From Halobacteriales archaeon QS_9_70_65 (lineage in GTDB: Archaea; Halobacteriota; Halobacteria; Halobacteriales; Haloarculaceae): a stretch of 6,630 nt of DNA. This document shows positions 1-6,331 of the stretch, in pieces. The position numbers and the translations under genes were made by a program. Numbering within the stretch: position 1 is the first letter of the stretch; every line of letters starts with the position of its first letter. The notes under the pieces are model-generated. The model had not been told where the DNA came from. It did no database searches and saw only the letters and a program-made list of their open reading frames with translations. Location of the stretch: positions 1 through 6,630 of the forward strand of contig PXSC01000037.1 of assembly GCA_003023535.1 (NCBI GenBank). Reading direction: 5' to 3'.

Positions 1-1535
1 CCGGTGACGGCGGCGACGACCGGCGTGTCGGGCGTCACCAGCGCCAGCGTGCCGTGTTTCAGCTCGCCGGCGGCGAACCCCTCGGCGTGTTTGTAGGTGA
101 TCTCCTTCATTTTCAGCGCCCCCTCCATGGCGACGGCCTGTTGCAGCGCCCGGCCGATGAAGAAGTAGGCGTCGCCGTCGAGGTAGGTTTCGGCGACGGC
201 CTCGGCGTCGGTCCCGTCGAGGACGGTCTGGACGTCGCCGGGCAGGTCCCGCAGCGCCGCCAGCAGCTCGCGGTCGACCGGGCCGTCGGAGAGGTGCTGG
301 GCGAGGAGGTTCAGCGCGGTCTGCTGGCCGGCGAAGGTCTTCGTCGCGGCGACGCCGATCTCCGGGCCCGACCGGATGTAGCAGACGTGGTCGCACTCTC
401 GGGCCATCGTCGAGCCGACGGTGTTGGTCAGCGCCAGCGTCTCGGCGCCGCGCCGCCGTGCGGTCCGGGTCGCCGCCAGCGTGTCGGCCGTCTCGCCGCT
501 CTGGGAGACGCCGATCACCGTCGCCTTCCCCGCCGGCGGCGGCGCGACGGCGTACTCGTGGGAGAGAAACGCCTGTGCGGGCACACTGTCGGCCCGCAGC
601 AGCCGGGCACCGTAGACGGCGGCGTGGTAGCTGGTGCCGGCCGCGACGAGGTGGGCGCGGTCGACGTCGAGTTCGTCGAGTTCCTCGAGGGTGACGCGGC
701 CGCCGAGTTCGTCGACGCGACCCCGGAGACACTGCCGGAGGGCACGCGGCTGTTCGTGAATTTCCTTGAGCATGAAGTGCTCGTAGCCGCTCTTGCCGGT
801 GTCCTCGGCGTCCCACTCGACGGTCTCGACGGCCGGCTCCCGGAGCCCGCCGTCGGCGCCGGTGACGCTCCAGCCGCCGGGTGTCAGCCGCGCGACGTCG
901 CCGTCTTCGAGGTAGACGACCCGGTCGGTGAACGCCCGGAAGGCGGGGACGTCGCTCGCGAGGTAGGTGGCGTCGTCGTCGACCCCGAGCACGAGCGGCG
1001 AGTCGTTGCGCGCGACGAGGACGGTTTCGGCGCCCTCGACGACGCAGGCCAGCGCGTAGCTGCCCTCCAGCCGGGCGACGGCGTCCCGGAACGCCGTCTC
1101 CGGGTCGTTGCCCGCCGCGAGGCCCGTCTCCACGAGATGCGGGACGACCTCCGTGTCGGTGTCGCTGTCGAAGTCGTGACCCGACCCCGCCAGCTCGTCC
1201 CGCAGCGACTGGTAGTTCTCGATGATGCCGTTGTGGACGACGGCGACCCGCTCCGAGCAGTCCCGGTGGGGGTGGGCGTTGTCGTCCGTCGGCGGGCCGT
1301 GGGTGCTCCAGCGGGTGTGGCCGACGCCGACCGTCCCCGCGAGGTCGTCCCGGTCGGCCACGGACGCCTCCAGAGCCTCGATTTTCCCGGCCGTCTTGTC
1401 CACGCGGAGCCCGCCCGCCCCGACGAGAGCGACGCCGGCGGAGTCGTAGCCGCGGTACTCCAGCTTCGAGAGACCGTGCATGAGCGTCGACAGCGTCCCG
1501 TCGCCACGGCCGACACAGCCGATGATGCCGCACAT
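1..1535 (-). CDS. glmS: Glutamine--fructose-6-phosphate aminotransferase (isomerizing), GlmS, 3' end cut by window edge
   Basis: GlmS converts fructose 6-phosphate and glutamine to glucosamine 6-phosphate, the committed cytosolic step toward UDP-GlcNAc and other amino sugars. The ATG at 1535-1533 opens 511 visible residues; about 90 C-terminal residues are missing compared with the usual ~600. The N-terminal Ntn glutaminase begins MCGIIG with nucleophile Cys2. Glutamine-site motifs follow: GHTRWSTHG (72-80), HNGIIEN (101-107) and SDTDTE (124-129). Two SIS sugar-isomerase domains follow: AAGTSYHA (298-305), SQSGETADT (344-352) and GPEIGVAATKTF (390-401) in the first; GRALQQAVAMEGALKMKEI (461-479) and KHGTLAL (493-499) in the second. 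By alignment from memory, Glu478 and His494 match E. coli Glu488 and His504. The catalytic C-terminal loop lysine lies outside the window. The start overlaps the stop of the upstream nucleotidyltransferase by one base, so translational coupling is likely. Every visible signature is intact. Identification is secure. Confidence 0.97.
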   Translation of the reverse strand, partial: MCGIIGCVGRGDGTLSTLMHGLSKLEYRGYDSAGVALVGAGGLRVDKTAGKIEALEASVADRDDLAGTVGVGHTRWSTHGPPTDDNAHPHRDCSERVAVVHNGIIENYQSLRDELAGSGHDFDSDTDTEVVPHLVETGLAAGNDPETAFRDAVARLEGSYALACVVEGAETVLVARNDSPLVLGVDDDATYLASDVPAFRAFTDRVVYLEDGDVARLTPGGWSVTGADGGLREPAVETVEWDAEDTGKSGYEHFMLKEIHEQPRALRQCLRGRVDELGGRVTLEELDELDVDRAHLVAAGTSYHAAVYGARLLRADSVPAQAFLSHEYAVAPPPAGKATVIGVSQSGETADTLAATRTARRRGAETLALTNTVGSTMARECDHVCYIRSGPEIGVAATKTFAGQQTALNLLAQHLSDGPVDRELLAALRDLPGDVQTVLDGTDAEAVAETYLDGDAYFFIGRALQQAVAMEGALKMKEITYKHAEGFAAGELKHGTLALVTPDTPVVAAVT

Positions 1536-2719
1536 CAGCGGACCACCTCCGCACCGTCGGCGATGGTGCCCGATAGGTGGACCCCGTCGCCGACGGTCGC
1601 GTCGGCGCCGACGAGCGTCCCCGGGGCGACCGTGACGCCGCCGCCGACCGTCGCCCGGTCGGCCAGGACGGCCCCCAGCGCCCGATCTTCGAAGACCCGG
1701 CCTTCGACGTGGACGTCGCCGGGACCGCCGACGACGGTGGAGCCGACGCCGACGGCGACCTTGCGGCCGGCCACGCAGTCGACCAGCGTCGCGCCGTCGC
1801 CGACCCGGCAGTCGGCGTCGAGAATGGCGTTCCGGAGCGTGGTGTTGGCGCCGACGGTGCCGTTCCGGCCGACGGTGACGTTCGGGCCGACGACCGACCC
1901 GGCGGCCACCTCGGCGTCCGGGCAGACGACGACCGGCGGCTGTAGCGTCGCGGTCCCGTGGACCCGGGCGCTGTCGGCCACCCAGATCGCCTCCGCCCGG
2001 CGCGGCCGGTCGATTCGCCCGCGGGCGAGTAGCTCCCGGTTCAAGTACAGCAGGTCCCACGGGTAGGTGGCGTCGCCCCAGAGGCCGTCGGTCCGTGCCG
2101 CCCGCACCTCGCCGTCGTCCATCAGCGTCCCGATGACGTCGGGCAACTGGAGCTCGCCGTCCCGTCGGGTGGTCCGGCCGGCGGCGTCGAACACCCGCTC
2201 GTCGAAGGCGTAGACGCCGGCGTTGATGAGCCGGTAACTGTCGTCGTCGGGCCGCTCGACCAGCTCCGTCAGCCGGCCGTCGTCGACCCGGACGGCGCCG
2301 TACTTCGACGGCGTCGGATGTTCGAGCGCACTGACGGTCGGGCGGCCGTCGAAGGCGTCGAGAACGCCCGAGACGATTCCCCCGTCGATGACCCGGTCGC
2401 CGTTGAGCACGAGCACCGGCGGCTCGACCGTCGCGGCGGCCTGCCGGAGAGCGTGGCCGCTGCCGAGCTGCTTCCGCTGGTGGACGTAGGTCAGCGGCAC
2501 CTCCCGATGGGCGTGGCCGAAGTGCTCCTGAACCCGCTCGCGCTCGTAGCCGACCACCAGACAGATGCGCTCGAGCCCGCAGTCGACGAGTACGTCCAGC
2601 ACGTGCTCGAGGACGGGCCGGTCGGCCGCCGGGAGCATCGTCTTCGGGCGGTCGTTCGTCAGCGGCCGCATCCGCGTCCCCTCGCCGGCCGCCAGCACGA
2701 TCCCCGTCGTGACGTTCAT
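1535..2719 (-). CDS. Sugar-1-phosphate nucleotidyltransferase with left-handed beta-helix domain (GlmU-like)
   Basis: This 394-residue protein probably joins an NTP to a sugar 1-phosphate, giving an NDP-sugar. Its place just upstream of glmS suggests an amino sugar such as GlcNAc-1-P (inference). Residues 1-240 form the nucleotidyltransferase: LAAGEGTRMRPLT (9-21), RPK (24-26), LNGD (105-108, probable metal ligand Asp108), SKYGAV (138-143), INAGVYAFD (165-173) and WGDATYPWDLL (214-224). Residues ~245-394 are hexapeptide repeats of a left-handed beta-helix (VADSARV, VGPNVTVGRNGTVG, VGDGATL). The length suits archaeal GlmU, but I do not see the PH.xYVGDS and GAGT..NLR signatures I associate with its acetyltransferase half, so bifunctional activity is doubtful. 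It could instead be a glucose-1-P thymidylyl/uridylyltransferase-type enzyme. I chose the ATG at 2719 because the P-loop-like motif begins eight residues later. In-frame starts at 2839 and 2857 only add unconserved-looking sequence. No convincing promoter is visible upstream. Confidence 0.88.
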   Translation of the reverse strand: MNVTTGIVLAAGEGTRMRPLTNDRPKTMLPAADRPVLEHVLDVLVDCGLERICLVVGYERERVQEHFGHAHREVPLTYVHQRKQLGSGHALRQAAATVEPPVLVLNGDRVIDGGIVSGVLDAFDGRPTVSALEHPTPSKYGAVRVDDGRLTELVERPDDDSYRLINAGVYAFDERVFDAAGRTTRRDGELQLPDVIGTLMDDGEVRAARTDGLWGDATYPWDLLYLNRELLARGRIDRPRRAEAIWVADSARVHGTATLQPPVVVCPDAEVAAGSVVGPNVTVGRNGTVGANTTLRNAILDADCRVGDGATLVDCVAGRKVAVGVGSTVVGGPGDVHVEGRVFEDRALGAVLADRATVGGGVTVAPGTLVGADATVGDGVHLSGTIADGAEVVR

Positions 2720-2865
2720 ACGCGCCGATGACCCCGGAGCGGAATGAACTTGTTGGCGGCCGTCAGGTGTCTCGCCGGGGCTGACGGTCCGCGCCGCGAC
2801 GACCGCGTCTTCGCGTGCGGTTCCGATGCCGACACGCATAGTCGCCTCCGGCTGCAACGCACGGC

Positions 2866-3057
2866 ATGGACGAGTACCCGAAGGAGCCGCCGGCGGACGT
2901 GCCGCCGGAGCACCACGAGCGGGCCCGCGAGCTGCAGGTGGAGCTGTTCGTCCTGGAGGCGCGGCTGGAGTCGGCCAACTTCGAGGACGAGGAGGCCTAC
3001 CGGCGGGCGATCAACGAGCGCGAGACGGAGCTGGACGAACTGCGGACCGGGGACTGA
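2866..3057 (+). CDS. Small acidic helical protein, function unknown
   Basis: I do not recognise a family. The product is 63 residues with about 20 Asp/Glu against 8 Lys/Arg, a typical haloarchaeal acidic composition. A proline-rich head (residues 5-14, PKEPPADVPP) is followed by two likely amphipathic helices, ~15-37 (EHHERARELQVELFVLEARLESA) and ~40-60 (EDEEAYRRAINERETELDELR). This suggests a helical hairpin or short coiled coil that might self-associate or bind a partner (inference). There is no Cys, signal peptide or membrane segment. It is divergent from the nucleotidyltransferase gene and convergent with the spermidine-synthase-like gene, whose last 47 bp it overlaps. The acidic, low-complexity-free composition, unlike the Arg/Pro-rich shadow frames around it, argues that it is real. 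No clear ribosome-binding site or TATA box is seen; leaderless expression is possible. Confidence 0.72.
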   Translation: MDEYPKEPPADVPPEHHERARELQVELFVLEARLESANFEDEEAYRRAINERETELDELRTGD

Positions 3058-4669
3058 TGGGCGCCACCGCGGCGGCCGCGTCGGGGGCGAGGTCCGCCGA
3101 CTCCGCGGAGCGATTCTCGGGCGTCGTCGTACCGTTGGTCCGCTCGACGACGTACCGGCGGCCGGCCATCGGGTCCAAAAGCGAGTCCACCGGAGCGTAG
3201 TCGTCGCGCAGCACCGGTGCGTCCGCGTCGGGCGGTTCGTACCGGTAGTCGTCGACTTCCTCCGAGAGGTCGAGTCCGACGGCCCGCCGCTCGTTGCGCT
3301 CCCGGAGCGTCGCCTGCGAGAGCCGGCCGTCGCGCTTCGTGGCGACCAGCTCGACGTTCTGGACGACGCCCGCGCCGGCGGTCGGGAAGGTGTACACCTC
3401 GGGGTAGACCCGCGAGACGGTCCGGTGTTCGGCGCGGTAGAACCGCGAGGCAGGCCCGGTCGGCGCCGAGATGAGATTCGCCACCAGCACGCCGTCGTCC
3501 GACAGCCGGCGCTCGGTGAGCCGCATGAACTCCGCCGTCGTCAGGTGAAACGGCACCTTGTCCTGTCTGTAGGCGTCGAGGACGATGAGGTCGTACGTCC
3601 GGTTCGTCTCCCGGAGGTAGCGCCGGCCGTCGCGGCTGTAGACGTTCAGCCGGTCGGACTCCGGCACCGCGAAGTACTCCCGGGCGACCCGGATCACCTC
3701 GGGGTCGATCTCGACGACGTCGACCGTCGCGTCGTACTCCTCGAGGAACCGCTTGGGCCCGGAGAAGCCGCCGCCGCCGACGAACAGCACCCGGTCGATC
3801 TCCTCGGGGTCCTCGGCGAACAGATACGGCAGGTGGAAGTACCGCGTGTAGCCGAACACGTGGCGGGTCGGCTGGCTGCGGTCCATGGCGCTGTGACGCT
3901 GGCCGTCGAGATACAGCGTCCGGGTGTCGCCGCGGTCGACGACCCGCAGTTCCTGGTACTCCGTCTGGGTCTCGTAGACGACCCGGCCCTCGGGGGCGAC
4001 GCCGGCGACGCCGGCGCCGATGGCGGCCGACAGCAGGAGCATCGTCCCGACGACCGCACCGAGCGTCTCCCGGGAGGGGTCCGGCAGCGTCAACAGCCCG
4101 GCCGTCACGACCAGCAGGGCGCCGAAGAGAAAGCCGATGGCGTCGGTCCCGAGTGCCGGCACCAGCGCGTACGTCGTCCCGAAGGCGCCGACGATGCTGC
4201 CGACGGTGCCGACGGCGTAGACGTGGCCCGAGGCCTCGCCGGTGCCCTCCCGCTCGGAGAGTTCGGCGGCGTAGGGGCTGACGAACCCCAGCAGGTAGGT
4301 CGGCGGCCCGAACAGCAGCGCCACGGCCGGCAGCGAGGCCGTCCGACTGGGCAGCGGGAACGCCACCGTCGCCCGCACGAGGAGGTCGCCGGCGAACACC
4401 AGCCCCGCGACGTAGGCGGCCGTCAGGACGAACAGCCGGGCCAGCCCCGCCGGGGTCGCCCGGCGACTCGCCCGCCGGCCGCCGCGGTGGTAGCCGAGGC
4501 TCAGCGCCGCCAGGAAGACGCCGATGATGGTTCCCCAGGTGTAGATACTGCTGCCGAACTGCGGGGCGATGATCCGGCCGGCGAGGATCTCCAGGCCCAT
4601 GCTGGCGACGCCGGAGACGAAGACCGCCGCCTCGGCGCCGCTAACGCGGTCGAGCGTCCGGCGAATCAT
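3011..4669 (-). CDS. Membrane-anchored spermidine-synthase-like protein (fused membrane domain/aminopropyltransferase fold)
   Basis: The 552-residue product has a membrane half and a Rossmann methyltransferase-fold half related to polyamine aminopropyltransferases. About seven hydrophobic segments lie near residues 12-34, 42-60, 78-97, 112-130, 150-170, 176-196 and 204-224. The cytosolic domain (~230-510) shows strand pairs leading to LFVGGGGFSGPKRFL (295-309, nucleotide-cosubstrate glycine loop), VDVVEIDPEVIRVAREYF (316-333, acidic Glu320), YSRDGRRYL (344-352) and YDLIVLDAYRQDKVPFHLTT (359-378). The last replaces the D-S-x-D-P-x-G-P stretch usual in spermidine synthases. Binding of S-adenosylmethionine or decarboxylated SAM is therefore plausible, but the amine substrate is uncertain. 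Residues ~511-552 form an Ala/Pro/Thr-rich tail. I chose the ATG at 4669 because the first membrane helix follows. The frame is open back to 5005, but that stretch is Arg/Pro-rich, crosses the non-coding repeat array and has no domain. No promoter was recognised. Confidence 0.87.
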   Translation of the reverse strand: MIRRTLDRVSGAEAAVFVSGVASMGLEILAGRIIAPQFGSSIYTWGTIIGVFLAALSLGYHRGGRRASRRATPAGLARLFVLTAAYVAGLVFAGDLLVRATVAFPLPSRTASLPAVALLFGPPTYLLGFVSPYAAELSEREGTGEASGHVYAVGTVGSIVGAFGTTYALVPALGTDAIGFLFGALLVVTAGLLTLPDPSRETLGAVVGTMLLLSAAIGAGVAGVAPEGRVVYETQTEYQELRVVDRGDTRTLYLDGQRHSAMDRSQPTRHVFGYTRYFHLPYLFAEDPEEIDRVLFVGGGGFSGPKRFLEEYDATVDVVEIDPEVIRVAREYFAVPESDRLNVYSRDGRRYLRETNRTYDLIVLDAYRQDKVPFHLTTAEFMRLTERRLSDDGVLVANLISAPTGPASRFYRAEHRTVSRVYPEVYTFPTAGAGVVQNVELVATKRDGRLSQATLRERNERRAVGLDLSEEVDDYRYEPPDADAPVLRDDYAPVDSLLDPMAGRRYVVERTNGTTTPENRSAESADLAPDAAAAVAPISPRSAVRPAPSRAR

Positions 4670-4763
4670 ACCGGGTCCCGACCGGCGGGCGACCCCTGCC
4701 GGCCGGCGCCGCCCGACGACGCCCGGCGTCCGGCCGCCGTGTCCCTGTCCATGGAAGCCGTAC

Positions 4764-4792
4764 GGCCCCCGGCCAGTTGAATGACCGGGGCC
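4764..4792. repeat. GC-rich imperfect inverted repeat in the divergent intergenic region
   Basis: The arms are GGCCCCCGG (4764-4772) and CCGGGGCC (4785-4792). They form an 8-bp stem with one bulged C around a 12-nt, more AT-rich loop (4773-4784). It lies about 95 bp upstream of the spermidine-synthase-like start and just before the tandem array. It might be an operator or an RNA hairpin; in DNA this GC-rich, chance is also possible. Apart from this element, 4670-4800 shows no gene, TATA box or other site that I can support. Confidence 0.4.
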
Positions 4793-4800
4793 AGCGGCGA

Positions 4801-4980
4801 CGACGGTGGTGGGCGCGCCGTCCGACCGCGTGACGAGTGCCGGCCGGCGGGCGACGGCGACGGGCGTATCGCCTGGCCGGCGACGATGGTAAGCGCGTCG
4901 CCCGACCGCGTGATGAGTGCCGCCCGGTCGACGACGATGGCGAGCGTGCCGCCCGACCGATGGCGATGGCAAGCGTGTTA
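4801..4980. repeat. Degenerate tandem array, 80-bp higher-order unit built from a ~28-bp core
   Basis: Five copies of a core resembling CGACGATGGYRAGCGYGYCG plus CCCGACCG start at 4801, 4852, 4881, 4932 and 4961, so spacings are 51, 29, 51 and 29 bp. A 23-bp spacer (4829-4851 and 4909-4931, sharing GTGAYGAGTGCCG) follows copies 1 and 3 only. By hand count, 4801-4880 matches 4881-4960 at 61 of 80 positions, and 17 of the 19 differences are transitions. Copy 5 keeps 14 of 20 bases and then decays about 24 bp before the pus10 start. The 80-bp period is not a multiple of three, so no reading frame preserves the repeat and it is probably non-coding. It could be a decayed minisatellite, a protein-binding array or a leader element of a flanking gene. 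Confidence 0.8.
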
Positions 4981-5004
4981 CCTCCGGGCCTCTCAGAGCA
5001 GGCA

Positions 5005-6243
5005 ATGAGCCTCATCGACGATGCCCGCGGGCTGCTGGCGTCGGGCCCGCTGTGCGACGCCTGTCTCGGCCGGCCGGTCGCCGACCGGAGCTTCGGGCTG
5101 ACGAACGCCCAGCGGGGCCGGGCGCTGCGGACGACCGTCGCCCTGGCCGACGACGAGCCCTACGAGGGACCCGACGGCGACTGCTGGGTCTGCGAGGGCG
5201 TCTGCGGGCGGTTCGAGGAGTTAGCCGAGCGGCTGCTCGACGCGCTGGGCGACACCGAGCTGTACACCTACCAGGTCGGCACGCGCGTGCCGCCGCTGCT
5301 CGCGGAAAACGGCCGGCTACTGCGGGAGGAGGCCGGCCTCGCCCCCGACGCCGGCGAGAAGCTGAAGACCGAGCTGAACCGCGAGGTCGGCCGGCGGGTC
5401 GGCGCCCGCCTCGGCGCCGAGGTCGACTTCGAGCGGCCCGACGTCCAGTTCCTGCTGGATCTCGACGCCGACGCGGTGGAGGTCCAGCGCAACTCGGTGG
5501 CGGTGTACGGCCGCTACCGGAAGCTCGAGCGCGGCATCCCGCAGACGGAGTGGGACACCTACGACGAGAGCGTCGAGGAGCTGGTGGCGCCGCCGTTTCT
5601 CAGCGCATTCCGCGGCACCGACGCGACCTTCCACGGCGCCGGCCGCGAGGACGTCGACGCGCTGATGCTCGGCGCCGGCCGGCCGTTCGTCCTCGAGATC
5701 AAACGGCCGCGCCGCCGCGACGCCGACCTCGCGGAGCTGCAAGCGCAGGTCAACGACGGCGAGACGGTCGCCGTTGAGAACCTCGCCTTCGTCAGCTACG
5801 AGATGGTCGAGCGGGTGAAGGAACACGACGGCACGAAGACCTACCGGGCGATCGTCGAGTTCGACGAGCCCGTCGCCGAACGCGAGTTCGAGGCGGCCCT
5901 GGCGGAGCTGGACGGCGCCGAGATCGACCAGCGGACGCCCCACCGGGTCGACCACCGCCGCGCCGACAAAATCCGCGAGCGGGCGGTGCTCGACGCCGCC
6001 GGCGACCTGCAGGGCGACCGCTCGGCCGTCGTCGACGTCCGCGGCGAGGGGGGACTCTACATCAAGGAGCTGGTGAGCGGCGACGACGGCCGGACGGAGC
6101 CGAGCCTGGCGGGGCTGCTCGGCGTCGGCGCGACGGTGTCGACGCTGGACGTCGTCGACGTCGAGGGCGTCGACGAGCCGTTCCTCACCGCGGAGTACCG
6201 CCGCGAGCGGGCCGGATCGCCCGCCACCGCCGTCGACGAGTGA
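5005..6243 (+). CDS. pus10: tRNA pseudouridine synthase Pus10 (Psi54/Psi55)
   Basis: Archaeal Pus10 isomerises U54 and U55 in the T-arm of tRNAs to pseudouridine, acting in the cytosol as a stand-alone enzyme. The 412-residue product fits the family. The N-terminal domain carries a zinc-site pattern, CDAC (17-20) and CWVC (60-63), with an extra Cys67, and leads to the accessory domain. The catalytic region contains AFRGTDATFHGAGREDVDALMLG (201-223); Asp216 in RED is the likely nucleophile. GRPFVLEIKRPRRR follows at 225-238. The C-terminal GGLYIKELVSGDDGRTEPSLAGLLG (349-373) is the characteristic Pus10 ending. I chose the ATG at 5005 because MSLIDDARGLLASGPLCDAC matches a normal Pus10 opening. 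In-frame ATGs at 4837 and 4960 would put the repeat array or its last copy into the protein. A weak GTGTTA at 4975-4980 sits where a TATA box would serve a near-leaderless transcript, but it is a poor match. Confidence 0.96.
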   Translation: MSLIDDARGLLASGPLCDACLGRPVADRSFGLTNAQRGRALRTTVALADDEPYEGPDGDCWVCEGVCGRFEELAERLLDALGDTELYTYQVGTRVPPLLAENGRLLREEAGLAPDAGEKLKTELNREVGRRVGARLGAEVDFERPDVQFLLDLDADAVEVQRNSVAVYGRYRKLERGIPQTEWDTYDESVEELVAPPFLSAFRGTDATFHGAGREDVDALMLGAGRPFVLEIKRPRRRDADLAELQAQVNDGETVAVENLAFVSYEMVERVKEHDGTKTYRAIVEFDEPVAEREFEAALAELDGAEIDQRTPHRVDHRRADKIRERAVLDAAGDLQGDRSAVVDVRGEGGLYIKELVSGDDGRTEPSLAGLLGVGATVSTLDVVDVEGVDEPFLTAEYRRERAGSPATAVDE

Positions 6244-6278
6244 GGGTGAATACCGTCGGCTCGGCGGCCAATTCAACC

Positions 6279-6295
6279 GGGGATTTATTGTCCCC
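6279..6295. repeat. Perfect 5-bp inverted repeat enclosing the TATA-like element
   Basis: GGGGA (6279-6283) and TCCCC (6291-6295) are exact reverse complements separated by the 7-nt TTTATTG. Because the spacer is the likely TATA box of the downstream response-regulator gene, a dimeric regulator bound here would block or direct TBP. The same structure could be a weak hairpin ending pus10 transcription, since it lies 36 bp after that stop codon. The arms are short, so chance cannot be excluded. Confidence 0.45.
6284..6290 (+). promoter_or_regulatory. Archaeal TATA-like promoter element for the response-regulator gene
   Basis: TTTATTG is the most AT-rich stretch in the 88-bp gap after pus10 and resembles the archaeal TTTAWW box. 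It lies about 45 bp before the ATG at 6332. With the usual 25-27 bp spacing, transcription would start near 6311-6316, giving a leader of about 16-21 nt. No clear BRE purine pair or strong Shine-Dalgarno sequence is seen. Confidence 0.5.
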
Positions 6296-6331
6296 TACCA
6301 CCCAAAAGCGAGTCGAACCGCCGGAACGAAC

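Noticed and set aside
54..2066. 670-residue open frame on the plus strand, antisense to glmS and its upstream gene
   Set aside because: The translation is low-complexity Arg/Val/Gly/Asp-rich with no domain, while the opposite strand encodes two proteins with intact family motifs. Long antisense frames are expected in GC-rich haloarchaeal DNA, where stop codons are rare.
2720..2857. N-terminal extension of the nucleotidyltransferase, beginning MQPEATMRVGIGT
   Set aside because: The family fold begins at MNVTTGIVLAAGEG. The extension resembles nothing I know, and the upstream ATGs have no better signals. It is probably the 5' leader and promoter region.
2744..4780. 678-residue open frame on the plus strand, antisense to the spermidine-synthase-like gene
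   Set aside because: Its composition is that of a shadow frame (Arg, Gly, Pro, Gln runs) with no recognisable motif. It also runs through the small acidic gene in another frame.
4881..4900. Hairpin CGACG-loop-CGTCG inside a repeat core
   Set aside because: The pairing is lost in the other core copies (CGACG against CGCCG or TGCCG), so it is not a conserved structural feature of the array.
4801..4980. CRISPR array or coding peptide repeat
   Set aside because: Copies are degenerate, spacing alternates between two values, the spacers are themselves repeats, and no cas gene is near. The unit length is not a multiple of three.
4670..5005. 112-residue N-terminal extension of the spermidine-synthase-like protein
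   Set aside because: It is Arg/Pro/Gly-rich, would precede the first membrane helix with no domain, and crosses an array whose 80-bp period breaks every reading frame.
5317..6276. 319-residue open frame on the minus strand, antisense to pus10
   Set aside because: It mirrors the pus10 codons and has no domain; pus10 is certain on the plus strand.
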